64,000 bases of DNA, from assembly GCF_900109145.1 (NCBI RefSeq), contig NZ_FNYY01000016.1, positions 52,026 to 116,025 of the forward strand, read 5' to 3'. Made by a program: the position numbers and the translations under genes. The notes under the pieces are model-generated. The model saw nothing but the letters and a program-made list of their open reading frames with translations, was not told where the DNA came from and did no database searches. Positions 16,400 to 25,185 of this stretch are shown one piece after another. Origin of the DNA: Marinovum algicola (GTDB lineage Bacteria > Pseudomonadota > Alphaproteobacteria > Rhodobacterales > Rhodobacteraceae). Position 1 is the stretch's first letter; each line of letters begins with the position of its first letter.

Positions 16400-17205
16400 G
16401 CTGGGATGCGCATACCTCCGAGGGCATCGCCTACCTCGAACGCCCCGGCAACGGGCCGGTGCTGGTGCTGCTGCACGGGATCGGATCGAACGCCGCGTCG
16501 TTCACGCCGTTGCTGGCGCATCTGCCGGCGACGGCCCGGGTGATCGCCTGGAACGCGCCGGGTTATGGCGGGTCCGAGCCGCTGACCCAGGTCTGGCCGC
16601 AGGCGCAGGACTACGCGGCGGCTCTGGAAGGGTTTCTCGACCGGGTGAAGGTGCCGCAATGCGCATTGCTCGGCCATTCGCTGGGGGCGCTGATCGCGGC
16701 GTCCTTTGTCGCCTGTCGCGCCAACCGGGTGACCCATCTGACGCTGGCCGCGCCGGCCATCGGCCACGGCGTTGCGCCGGGCGAGGTGCTGAGCGCCAAG
16801 GCACAGGCGCGGATCGACGATCTGGAGCGGCTGGGGGCGGTAGACTTCGCCAAGGCCCGCGCTCCGCGGCTGGTGTACCGGCCCGAGGATAACCCGGAGA
16901 CGCTGGCGTTGGTGCAGACCGCGATGAGTCAGGTCTCGATGCCGGGCTATGGCCAGGCGGCGCGGATGCTGGCCTCGGGGCGGCTTCTGGATGATGCCGA
17001 CAGGCTCTGGGTGCCCACCGACGTGATTGTCGGCGGCAAGGATCAGGTGACGCCGCCCGAAGGGGCGCGCCGCGTGCACCACAGGCTGCACGCCAAGGCG
17101 CGCGGCACATACACGGAGCTGCCGGGCCTCGGCCATGCGCTCTATCAACAGGATCCGGCGCGTTTTGCCGCTGCGTTGCGCCAGGGCGCCGCGGCGGTGG
17201 TGTGA
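16396..17205 (+). CDS. Alpha/beta hydrolase
   Basis: 269 residues. The nucleophile elbow is GHSLG, the oxyanion-hole segment LLHGIGSNA, and the catalytic His is in GLGHALY. It resembles MhpC/BphD-like C-C hydrolases and esterases. With an extradiol-type gene next to it, cleavage of a ring-fission product is plausible, but ester or lactone hydrolysis fits equally well. Confidence 0.83.
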   Translation: MSWDAHTSEGIAYLERPGNGPVLVLLHGIGSNAASFTPLLAHLPATARVIAWNAPGYGGSEPLTQVWPQAQDYAAALEGFLDRVKVPQCALLGHSLGALIAASFVACRANRVTHLTLAAPAIGHGVAPGEVLSAKAQARIDDLERLGAVDFAKARAPRLVYRPEDNPETLALVQTAMSQVSMPGYGQAARMLASGRLLDDADRLWVPTDVIVGGKDQVTPPEGARRVHHRLHAKARGTYTELPGLGHALYQQDPARFAAALRQGAAAVV

Positions 17206-17223
17206 CCGGAGAGGGAGACCGAG

Positions 17224-18153
17224 ATGAGTGAGACCATTCGCACAGAGGCGCTTCGCGGCATCATGATGCGCGGCCCGGGGCTGACCCAGACATTGCCGTT
17301 CTACGAGGACATGTGGGGGCTGAAGCTGGCCCATGCCGAAGAGGGCACGGCGCTGTTGCGCGGCACCGGCGAGGAGGCGTTCCTCTACGGGCTGAAGGAC
17401 GGGCCGGTGTTTGGCATCGAGTACATCCATTTCGCCATGCCCGACCGCGCCAGCATGGATGCGCTGCATGCGCAATGCCTGGCCCGGGGCGCGCCGGTGC
17501 TGGGCACGCCTTCGGCGTTCGACGATTGGGCGGGCGGCTATGGCTTCGAGGTGCTGGACCCCGACAACCGCCGGCTGCGGTTCCGCTGCGACGCCCGGAC
17601 GCTGGACGAGAAACCGGAATGGGCCAAGCCGCGCAAGGTCAGCCATGTGGTGCTGAACGCGCCCGACATGGAGGCGACGCAGGCCTTCTACGAAGAGGTT
17701 CTGGGCTTCCGGGTGTCGGATTATTCCGCCGACCAGATGGTTTTCCTGCGCTGCAACACCGATCACCACGCCATCGCGCTGGTGCGCGGCAATTATGCCA
17801 GCGTGAATCATGTGGCCTTTGAAATGCCCTCGCTCGACGAATTCATGCGCGGCATCGGCCGGATGAAGCAGAAGGGCCATGTGCCCACATGGGGGCCGGG
17901 GCGGCACGGGCCGGGGGACAATCCCTTTGCCTATTTCGTCTCGCCCTCGGGTTTCGTGATCGAGTTCACCTCGGAGGTGCAGCAGATCGACGAGGCCACC
18001 CACGAGGCCCAGGTCTGGCCGCGCGACGACCCCGAGAAGATGGACCAGTGGATGACCGCCGGCCCGCCGACCCCGGCGCAGCGCGCGGTGATGCAGGGCC
18101 GGCCCGATCCGGGCTTTCCCGAACTGCGCGCCAAGGCGAAAGGAGCCGCGTGA
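17224..18153 (+). CDS. Two-domain VOC protein, probable extradiol ring-cleavage dioxygenase
   Basis: 309 residues with two vicinal-oxygen-chelate modules (about 8-125 and 135-260). The C-terminal module has the metal triad H141 (KVSHVVLN), H196 (NHVAFE) and E247 (VIEFTSE) at the spacing of type I extradiol dioxygenases. The last 50 residues are a Trp/Pro-rich tail. It fits cleavage of the catechol-like product of the Rieske and SDR steps. A glyoxalase-like isomerase cannot be excluded. Confidence 0.8.
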   Translation: MSETIRTEALRGIMMRGPGLTQTLPFYEDMWGLKLAHAEEGTALLRGTGEEAFLYGLKDGPVFGIEYIHFAMPDRASMDALHAQCLARGAPVLGTPSAFDDWAGGYGFEVLDPDNRRLRFRCDARTLDEKPEWAKPRKVSHVVLNAPDMEATQAFYEEVLGFRVSDYSADQMVFLRCNTDHHAIALVRGNYASVNHVAFEMPSLDEFMRGIGRMKQKGHVPTWGPGRHGPGDNPFAYFVSPSGFVIEFTSEVQQIDEATHEAQVWPRDDPEKMDQWMTAGPPTPAQRAVMQGRPDPGFPELRAKAKGAA

Positions 18154-18941
18154 TGCCATACGATTACGACAAATGCGTTGCGGTGGTGACCGGGGGCTCT
18201 TCTGGCATTGGCCTGGCCACGGTGCGGCTGCTGCTGGAAAGCGGCGCGCGGGTTGCCTTTTGCGCCCGCAACGAGAGCCGGCTGAACGAGGTGGCCGCCG
18301 TGCTGAAGCGCGATTTCGGGGACGACACCGTGCTGACACAGGCGTTTTCGGTGCTCGACAGGGACGCCGTACAGGGGTTTGCCGATCTGGTGCATCAGAC
18401 CTGGGGCCGCTGCGACCTGCTGGTCAACAACGCCGGGCAGGGGCGGATTTCCACCTTCGAGGACACCACGGATGACGACTGGCGCGCGGAATATGAGCTG
18501 AAGCTGTTCAGCCAGGTGCTGCCGGTGCGGGTCTTCCTGCCGATGCTGCGCGAGGCTGGGGGTGCGATTGTCGCGGTGAATTCGCTGCTCGCCTACCAGC
18601 CCGAGCCGCATATGGTCTGCACCTCTTCGGCGCGGGCCGGGGTGCAGAACCTGCTGAAATCGCTTTCGGTCGAACTGGCGCCCGAGGTGCGGGTCAACTC
18701 CGTGCTCTTGGGGCTGATCGGCTCGGGCCAGTGGACCCGACGGTTTGCCGAACGCGAGGACCAGTCGGTCAGCCGGGCCGAATGGTACGGCGCCCTGGCC
18801 GAAAAGAAAGGCATTCCGCTCGGCCGTCTGGGCGAGGCCGAGGAAGCCGCCCATGCCATCGCCTTTCTGGGCTCCAGAGCGGCCAGCTACATCACCGGCG
18901 CACAGCTCGAAGTCTCGGGCGGCCTGTCCCGTCACATCTGA
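18153..18941 (+). CDS. SDR-family protein with altered catalytic tetrad
   Basis: 262 residues with a normal Rossmann loop (TGGSSGIG) and NNAG. The catalytic Ser is S144, but the expected Tyr-x3-Lys reads T157-S-S-A-R161. I recall other SDRs with a similar TSxAR segment, so this is probably a subfamily trait rather than a lesion. It may bind NAD(P) without standard dehydrogenase chemistry, or use a different acid/base. The start overlaps the VOC stop (TGATG). Confidence 0.78.
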   Translation: MPYDYDKCVAVVTGGSSGIGLATVRLLLESGARVAFCARNESRLNEVAAVLKRDFGDDTVLTQAFSVLDRDAVQGFADLVHQTWGRCDLLVNNAGQGRISTFEDTTDDDWRAEYELKLFSQVLPVRVFLPMLREAGGAIVAVNSLLAYQPEPHMVCTSSARAGVQNLLKSLSVELAPEVRVNSVLLGLIGSGQWTRRFAEREDQSVSRAEWYGALAEKKGIPLGRLGEAEEAAHAIAFLGSRAASYITGAQLEVSGGLSRHI

Positions 18942-18952
18942 GGATGCATACC

Positions 18953-20626
18953 ATGAAACACGATCCCATCAGCAAGACCGACACGGTCGGCGATTTCATC
19001 GCGCACTACCTGGCCGAGATCGGGGTGTCGGTGATGTTCGGCGTGATCTCGATCCACAACATGCCGATCTTGGATGCGGTGGCCCGGCAGGGGCGGATCC
19101 GCTTTGTGCCGGCGCGCGGCGAGGCCGGCGCGATGAACATGGCCGATGCCTATGCACGGGTGTCGGGCGGGCTTGGCGTCTGCCTCACCTCGACCGGCAC
19201 GGCGGCGGGCAATGCTGCCGGCGCCCAGGCCGAGGCTTTGACCGCCGGCAGCCGGGTGCTGCATATCACCACGCAGGTCGATCTGGGCTATGCCGACCGC
19301 GACCGCGCGGCGATCCACGATGTGCCGCGCCAGCCCGAGATGCTGCGCGGGGTGTCGAAATCGGTGCATCGGATGTGGGATTCCAACGGTGCGATCGGCG
19401 CCCTGACGGCGGCGGTGTCGGATGCGCTCTCGGCGCCTTCGGGGCCGGTCAGCCTCGAGATTCCGGTGGATGTGCAGCGTGCGCCGGCGGTGGTGATGGC
19501 CGCGGTACACGCGCCGGTGCCGACCCGGCCTTCGGCCCCGCAATCGGCGGTGGAAGAGATGGCGCGGCTGATCACCCAGGCGAAACGCCCGCTGATCTGG
19601 CTGGGCGGCGGCGCGCGCGGCGCGGTGGAAGAGGCGACCGAACTGATGCGCCGGGGTGTGGGCGTCGTGACCTCGACCAACGGGCGCGGCGTGGTTTCGG
19701 AGGAAGAGGCGGCCAACCTCGGCGCCTTCAACATGGGGCCGGACGCGATGGAGCTTTATGGCTCCTGCGACCTGATGCTGGTGGTGGGCTCGCGCCTGCG
19801 CGGCAACGAGACCCGCAACAACAAGATGCCGCTGCCGCGTCCGCTGTTGCAGATCGACGCCGACGCGGGGCAGGGCGGTCGCAATTACCCGGTGGATGTC
19901 TTTGCCCATGGCGATGCCGCCGATACGTTGCGGCGGCTGCTCGCGCTGCTGCCCGAGACGCTCGACACCGATGAGGCGCTGGCGTTCGATATCGCGCGGC
20001 TCAAGGCACAGGCCGAGGGGCGTCTGCGCGACACGCTGGGGCCTTACACCGTGGTGGCCGAGGCGATCAGCGGTGCGGTCGGCGCCGGCGGCAACGCCTG
20101 GGTGCGCGACGTGACGATCTCGAATTCGACCTATGGCAACCGCTATGTGCGGCTCTCCGATCCGCGTCAGGGCGTGCATGCGCTGGGTGGCGGCATCGGG
20201 CAGGGCGTGGCGATGGGGATCGGCGCGGCGCTGGCCTCGCACGGCCCCAAGGCGATCACGCTCTTGGGCGACGGCGGCACCATGCTGGGGCTGGCCGAGA
20301 TGATCACGGCCGTCGATGAGAAGGCGCCGCTGGTCTATGTGCTGATGAATGATCAGGCCTATGGCGTGATCGAGAACATCCAGGATGCGCAATACGACCG
20401 CCGCCGGCATTACTCCAAGGTGGCGGTGCCGGAGTTCGGCGCCTTCTGCGGATCGATCGGCATGCCGCATGTGAAGGTGGACAGGGTGGACGCGTTCGAG
20501 GCGGCCTTGCAGGCGGCGCTGGCCACGGAAGGGCCGCGCGTGATCGAGGTCGACATGTGCGCCATCGGCCCCTTTGCCGAGGCCTTTGCCGGGCCGCCGG
20601 CGGGCGCTGCGGGCAAGAAGGAGTAA
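18953..20626 (+). CDS. ThDP-dependent enzyme, acetolactate synthase/decarboxylase family
   Basis: 557 residues in the usual three-domain order. The cofactor-activating Glu is E57 in RGEAGAMNMA. The ThDP/Mg motif begins at G439-D-G and ends with NDQAYG about 25 residues later. The ATG at 18953 is preferred over 18944 because GAGG lies 9 bases upstream of it. Likely chemistry is decarboxylation or carboligation of a 2-oxo acid, which would feed the aldehyde dehydrogenase two genes on. The substrate is unknown. Confidence 0.83.
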   Translation: MKHDPISKTDTVGDFIAHYLAEIGVSVMFGVISIHNMPILDAVARQGRIRFVPARGEAGAMNMADAYARVSGGLGVCLTSTGTAAGNAAGAQAEALTAGSRVLHITTQVDLGYADRDRAAIHDVPRQPEMLRGVSKSVHRMWDSNGAIGALTAAVSDALSAPSGPVSLEIPVDVQRAPAVVMAAVHAPVPTRPSAPQSAVEEMARLITQAKRPLIWLGGGARGAVEEATELMRRGVGVVTSTNGRGVVSEEEAANLGAFNMGPDAMELYGSCDLMLVVGSRLRGNETRNNKMPLPRPLLQIDADAGQGGRNYPVDVFAHGDAADTLRRLLALLPETLDTDEALAFDIARLKAQAEGRLRDTLGPYTVVAEAISGAVGAGGNAWVRDVTISNSTYGNRYVRLSDPRQGVHALGGGIGQGVAMGIGAALASHGPKAITLLGDGGTMLGLAEMITAVDEKAPLVYVLMNDQAYGVIENIQDAQYDRRRHYSKVAVPEFGAFCGSIGMPHVKVDRVDAFEAALQAALATEGPRVIEVDMCAIGPFAEAFAGPPAGAAGKKE

Positions 20627-20629
20627 GCC

Positions 20630-21409
20630 ATGCATCTCGGTCTGGTCGGATACGGCAATATCGGCAAGGCGCTGCTGGGCCTCATGGGCGCGGGAGAGCC
20701 CGCGCGCCTGACGGTGCTGGCGCGGCCCGGCAAGACGGTGGACCTGCCGGGGGCCGAGGTGGTGGAGACGGTGCAGGAGCTGATCGCCGCCGCGCCCGAT
20801 CTGCTGGTGGAATGCGCCGGTCATGCGGCGGTGCGCGACACTGCGGTGCCGGCGCTCAGGGCCGGGATCGACGTGGTGCTGGTGTCGATCGGCGCGCTGA
20901 GCGATGTCGCGCTGGAACGTGCCCTGCACGCGGCGGCGGAAGAGGGCGGCGCGCGGCTGATCCTGCCGGCGGGGGCCATCGGCGGCATCGACCTGCTCTC
21001 GGCCATGGCGCCGGCGGGCGGGCTCGAGGTGACCTATCGCGGCACCAAGCCGCCGCAGGCCTGGCGCGGCACCCCGGCGGAAGAGCTGATCGACCTTGGC
21101 GGGCTGACAGCGGCGACGGTGTTCTTCTCGGGCACCGCGCGCGAGGTGGCGCAGGCCTTTCCGAAGAACGCAAATGTGGCGGCAACGCTGGCGCTGGCGG
21201 GGGCGGGAATGGACGCGACGCGGGTGGAGCTGGTGGCCGACCCGCAGGCCAGCGGCAACCGGCACGCCTATTCGGTGCATTCGCCGCTGGGGGATTACGA
21301 GATCCGGATCGACAATCGGGCCTCGAACGGCAACGCCAAGACCAGCGCGGCAACGATCTATTCGGTGCTGCGCGAGATACGTAACCGCAAAGGACCGGTG
21401 GTGATCTGA
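20630..21409 (+). CDS. Aspartate-dehydrogenase-like NAD(P) protein
   Basis: 259 residues. The N-terminal Rossmann domain has GLVGYGNIGKAL; the C-terminal domain has the AspDH features FPKNANVAATLALAG and the SGNRHAYSVHS His region. Family enzymes make oxaloacetate from L-aspartate through an imine, or the reverse. In a catabolic operon between a ThDP enzyme and an aldehyde dehydrogenase, a role on a pathway amino acid or imine is more likely than general aspartate metabolism (inference). The start follows the ThDP gene after 3 bases, and the stop overlaps the next start. Confidence 0.8.
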   Translation: MHLGLVGYGNIGKALLGLMGAGEPARLTVLARPGKTVDLPGAEVVETVQELIAAAPDLLVECAGHAAVRDTAVPALRAGIDVVLVSIGALSDVALERALHAAAEEGGARLILPAGAIGGIDLLSAMAPAGGLEVTYRGTKPPQAWRGTPAEELIDLGGLTAATVFFSGTAREVAQAFPKNANVAATLALAGAGMDATRVELVADPQASGNRHAYSVHSPLGDYEIRIDNRASNGNAKTSAATIYSVLREIRNRKGPVVI

Positions 21410-22908
21410 TGAAAATGGAACGCGATATCCTGCCCTCCGGGGCGCTTTACATCGGCGGCGACTGGCGCGAGGGGCGCGGCGCCGAGATCACTTCGGTCTT
21501 TCCCGCCGACGGGACGGTGACCCGGGTTCTGCGCGGCGCCTCGACTGAGGATGGCGAAGAGGCCATCGCCCGCGCCAGGGCGGCGCAGCCCGCCTGGGGC
21601 GCGCTGAAACCACATGAGCGGGCGCGGGTGCTCCATGCCATCGCCGAGGGGATCGAGGCCAACATCGGCCGCATCTCGCAAATCCAGTCGCAGGACACCG
21701 GCAAGACGCTGGCCGAAACCGCGGCGCTGGCCGCATCGGCGGCCGGCACCTTCCGCTATTTCGCCGCCGTGGCCGAAACCATGGACGAGGACATGACCGC
21801 GCAGCGCGGCGGGGCGCTGACGCTCTCGGTGCATGAGCCGATGGGCGTGGTGGGGGCGATCACGCCGTGGAATTCGCCGATTGCCTCGGACGCGCAGAAG
21901 CTGGCGCCGGCCCTGGCGGCGGGCAATGCCGTGATCCTGAAACCGGCCTCCTGGTCACCGCTCACGGCGCTGGAACTGGCGCGGATCGCGGATGCGGCGG
22001 GGCTGCCCAAGGGGCTTCTGTCGGTGCTGCCCGGTTCGGGGCGCGAGATCGGCAACCTGCTGGTGGAACACCCGGATATCGCCAAGATCAGCTTTACCGG
22101 CGGCACGTCGACCGGCCGCAGCCTGGCCGAAAAGGCCGGGCGCAAGCTGATGCCGGTGAGCCTGGAACTGGGCGGAAAATCCCCGACCATCGTGTTTGAC
22201 GACGCGGATATCGAGGTGGCGCTGGCGGGCATTCTCTTCGGGGTGTTCTCGTCCACCGGGCAGAGCTGCATCGCCGGCTCGCGGCTGTTCGTGCAGCGCG
22301 GGATCTATGATGCCTTCGTCCCCCGGCTGGTGGCGGCGACCAAACGCTTGCGCGTCGGCCATCCCTTCGCGGAGGGCACGCAGGTTGCCTCGCTGATCCA
22401 TCAGGACCACCGCGACGAGGTGGCGGGCCATGTGGCGCGCGCGTTGGAGGATGGCGGCAGGCTTCTGTGTGGGGGCGGAGCGCCGGACGGGGCGGAATAC
22501 GCCGAGGGCAGCTATTACCTGCCGACCATCATCGAGGGGCTGGGCAACGATGCGCGGCTCTGCCGCGACGAGGTGTTCGGCCCGGTGCTGGCGGTGCTGC
22601 CTTTCGACGGGGAGGACGAGGTGATCGCCCAGGGCAATGACAACGACTATGGATTGGCCTGCGGCATCTGGACCCGCGATTTTCCCCGCGCCTGGCGGGT
22701 GGCACGGGCGATTCGGGCCGGAACGGTCTGGATCAACACCTACAAGCAATTCTCGATCTCGACCCCCTTCGGCGGCGATGGCGCCAGCGGGATCGGCCGG
22801 GAGAAGGGCCGGCAGGGAATGCGTGCCTACATGCGGCAGAAGGCGATTTATGCTGATCTGACCGGCGCGCCGCACCCTTGGGCCGCGGATGTGGTGAGGG
22901 CGTCATGA
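21409..22908 (+). CDS. Aldehyde dehydrogenase
   Basis: 499 residues, full length for the family. The general base is E253 (LELGGK), the nucleophile C287 (TGQSC), and the NAD site TPWNSP and FTGGTSTG. Close to betaine-aldehyde/vanillin-type NAD+ dehydrogenases. It should oxidise an aldehyde from the ThDP or ring-cleavage steps to the acid. TGATG and ATGA overlaps link it to its neighbours. Confidence 0.9.
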   Translation: MKMERDILPSGALYIGGDWREGRGAEITSVFPADGTVTRVLRGASTEDGEEAIARARAAQPAWGALKPHERARVLHAIAEGIEANIGRISQIQSQDTGKTLAETAALAASAAGTFRYFAAVAETMDEDMTAQRGGALTLSVHEPMGVVGAITPWNSPIASDAQKLAPALAAGNAVILKPASWSPLTALELARIADAAGLPKGLLSVLPGSGREIGNLLVEHPDIAKISFTGGTSTGRSLAEKAGRKLMPVSLELGGKSPTIVFDDADIEVALAGILFGVFSSTGQSCIAGSRLFVQRGIYDAFVPRLVAATKRLRVGHPFAEGTQVASLIHQDHRDEVAGHVARALEDGGRLLCGGGAPDGAEYAEGSYYLPTIIEGLGNDARLCRDEVFGPVLAVLPFDGEDEVIAQGNDNDYGLACGIWTRDFPRAWRVARAIRAGTVWINTYKQFSISTPFGGDGASGIGREKGRQGMRAYMRQKAIYADLTGAPHPWAADVVRAS

Positions 22909-24122
22909 CCGGACAGATCGCGATCATCGGTGCCGGGCCCTCGGGCTGCTTTCTGGCGCAGGCGCTGCTCAAGGCGCAGCCCGATCTGCGGGTCGATCTG
23001 ATCGACCGGCTGCCGGTGCCCTATGGCCTGGTGCGCTATGGCGTGGCGGCGGATCACCAGGGCACCAAGGGCGTGACACGGCAGTTCGCGCGGCTCTTTG
23101 AACGGCAGGGCGCGCGGTTTTTCGGAAATGTGAGCATTGGCTCGGATGTCGGGCTGGAGGATCTGCGCGGCGCCTATGATGCCGTGGTGCTGGCCGCCGG
23201 GCTGTCGGCGGATCGGCGGCTGGAGATCCCCGGCAGCGATCTGCCGGGGGTGCATGGCGCGGGCAAGCTGACCCGGGCGCTGTACGAGCATCCCGAGGCC
23301 GAGGCGCTGCCCGAGCTGGGGGCGCGGCCGCTGATTGTCGGCAATGGCAATGTGGCGATAGACCTGCTGCGGCTCTTGGCGAAATCGCCGGAGGAACTGG
23401 AAGGCTCGGATCTGGGCCAGGGGCCGACGGACTGGCTGGCGGCCAGCGGCATCGAGGAGATCACCATCACCGGGCGCTCGCCGGCGGCGGCGGCCAAGTT
23501 CGATACGGTGATGATCAAGGAGCTGGGCAAGCTCGCCGACGTGTCGATCCGGGTGATGGACGCGGGCGAAAGCGACGACCCGGACGCGCAGAAGAAGCTG
23601 GCGGCGCTGGACGCGCTGGAGGGCGGCGCCGGGGCGCGGCGCATCACCTTCCGTTTCGGGCTGACGCCGGTGGCGGTCGAAGGCACCGACAGGGCCACGG
23701 CGGTGCGGTTTGCCACGGCGCAGGGCGAAGAGACGCTGGCCTGCACCTCGGTGCTCACCGCCATCGGCTTTGACACGCCCGGCGATCTGCCGCGCGACGC
23801 GCTGCTGCGAGAGGAACGGGATGGCGGGCTGGCCGAGGGGCTTTATGCCACCGGCTGGTTCCGGCGCGGCCCGCGCGGCACCATTCCCGACAACCGCGCC
23901 GATGCCGGGGCGCTGGCCGAGCGAATCCTCGGCGCGCTCTCCCCCGATCCCGGCAAAGTGGGCGCCGGCATTCTGGCCGGTCTGGACGAGATCACCGATT
24001 ACGACGGATGGTGCCGCATCGACAGCGCCGAGACCGCCAACCCCCCGCCCGGACGGTGCCGGGCCAAGATCACCACCCGCGAGGGCATGCTGGGCCTCGC
24101 CCGACAGGAGGATACGCAATGA
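22905..24122 (+). CDS. Adrenodoxin-reductase/FprA-like NADP flavoprotein
   Basis: 405 residues. The FAD motif GAGPSG(C)F is at the N-terminus, then PVPYGLVRYGVAADH (typical of ferredoxin-NADP reductases of the adrenodoxin reductase type) and the NADP motif VGNGNVAIDLLR; the C-terminus contains the GLYATGW..RGPRGTIPDNR region. It should pass electrons from NADPH to a small carrier, here most likely the flavodoxin encoded next (ATGA overlap), and so to the Rieske oxygenase. This is unlike the usual flavin/[2Fe-2S] reductases of one-component oxygenases. Confidence 0.85.
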   Translation: MTGQIAIIGAGPSGCFLAQALLKAQPDLRVDLIDRLPVPYGLVRYGVAADHQGTKGVTRQFARLFERQGARFFGNVSIGSDVGLEDLRGAYDAVVLAAGLSADRRLEIPGSDLPGVHGAGKLTRALYEHPEAEALPELGARPLIVGNGNVAIDLLRLLAKSPEELEGSDLGQGPTDWLAASGIEEITITGRSPAAAAKFDTVMIKELGKLADVSIRVMDAGESDDPDAQKKLAALDALEGGAGARRITFRFGLTPVAVEGTDRATAVRFATAQGEETLACTSVLTAIGFDTPGDLPRDALLREERDGGLAEGLYATGWFRRGPRGTIPDNRADAGALAERILGALSPDPGKVGAGILAGLDEITDYDGWCRIDSAETANPPPGRCRAKITTREGMLGLARQEDTQ

Positions 24123-24586
24123 ACATCCAAGTGCTTTACGGAACCGAAACCGGCAATGCCGAGATGCTGGCCGAGGATATCGTCGCCGAACTTGAGGCCG
24201 ATCACGCGGTCGCGGCCGTCAACCTGGCGGATTTCGACCCCTCGGAATTCGACACCGGCACGCTCTATCTGATGGTCTGTTCGACCTATGGCGACGGCGA
24301 GCTGCCGGCCTCGGCGCAGCCCTTTGCCGAGAAGATGGCGGCCGGCAAACCCGATCTGACCGGCGTGCATTTCGGCATCTTCGGCATGGGCGACCGGGAA
24401 TATGACGAGACCTTCAATGGCGGGCCTGCGACCCTTGCCGCGCTGATGACCGCAGCCGGGGCCACGCAGCTGGGCGAGCGGATCGCGCATGACGCCTCGG
24501 GGGCGGAAATGGCCGAAGATCTGGCCTTTCCCTGGGCCGAGGACATCGTGGCCATGGCCGGCGACGCGCTTGGTCAGGCGGCATGA
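24119..24586 (+). CDS. Flavodoxin
   Basis: 155 residues, a short-chain flavodoxin or MioC type. The FMN phosphate loop is YGTETGNAEM; STYGDGELP and GMGDREYDETF supply the isoalloxazine loops. It overlaps the reductase gene by four bases and the following pentapeptide-like gene by four. It is the probable one-electron shuttle between the reductase and the oxygenase. Confidence 0.88.
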   Translation: MNIQVLYGTETGNAEMLAEDIVAELEADHAVAAVNLADFDPSEFDTGTLYLMVCSTYGDGELPASAQPFAEKMAAGKPDLTGVHFGIFGMGDREYDETFNGGPATLAALMTAAGATQLGERIAHDASGAEMAEDLAFPWAEDIVAMAGDALGQAA

Positions 24587-25185
24587 GCACGGCGGCGGAG
24601 ATCAGGACGCGGCTGACCCGGCCATGGCAGCACGGGACGCATGCGGATTTTCGCGGCGTGACCTGCGAGGCGCCGCTGGATCTGTCGGGCGTGGCCGTCG
24701 ATGGTGTCGATTTCACCGGCGCGCGCTTTCTTGGCGGGATCGACGCCAGCGGCGCGCGGTTTGACGGGCTGGCCTGGTTTCGCGACGTGGTGATCGAGGG
24801 GCCGGCGCGGTTTGACGGTGCGGTCTTTATGAATGACGCCCGGTTCGAAGGCGCGCGGTTCCAGCGCCCGGCCGGATTCCGCAACACCGAATTCCGCGGC
24901 ATCGGCCGCTTTGACGGCGCGCAGTTTCCCGAGGGGGCCGACCTCTCCGGCACCACCTGTTACGGCAATTTCTCGCTGCAATCGGTCACCGGCCGGGGCA
25001 CGGTCAGTTTCCGGGGCAGCGAATGGCTGGGCGGGCTCTGGTGCGACAATGCCAGCCTGCCCGACACGGTCGACCTGTCCGAGACGCAGGTGCATGGCCG
25101 GCTCTGGCTGCGCCGGGCGCGGCGTGGCAATGCGGCGCTGCACCCGTCGGATTTCGGCATGTCCTTCGGCTATACCTATATCTGA
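24583..25185 (+). CDS. Pentapeptide-repeat-like protein
   Basis: 200 residues. Residues about 20-130 show the five-residue period A(D/N)FxG in degenerate form (ADFRG, VDFTGARFLGG, ARFDG, ARFEGARFQRP, GRFDGAQFPEG), which folds into a right-handed beta helix. No membrane segment or enzyme motif is seen. It is the last gene of the catabolic operon and overlaps the convergent IclR gene by 10 bp. Its role is unknown; scaffolding and target mimicry are both known in the family. Confidence 0.75.
   Translation: MSTAAEIRTRLTRPWQHGTHADFRGVTCEAPLDLSGVAVDGVDFTGARFLGGIDASGARFDGLAWFRDVVIEGPARFDGAVFMNDARFEGARFQRPAGFRNTEFRGIGRFDGAQFPEGADLSGTTCYGNFSLQSVTGRGTVSFRGSEWLGGLWCDNASLPDTVDLSETQVHGRLWLRRARRGNAALHPSDFGMSFGYTYI

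Noticed and set aside
18932..21280. 782-codon open frame opposite the ThDP and AspDH-like genes
   Set aside because: Same reason; His/Arg-rich shadow of real genes with intact motifs.
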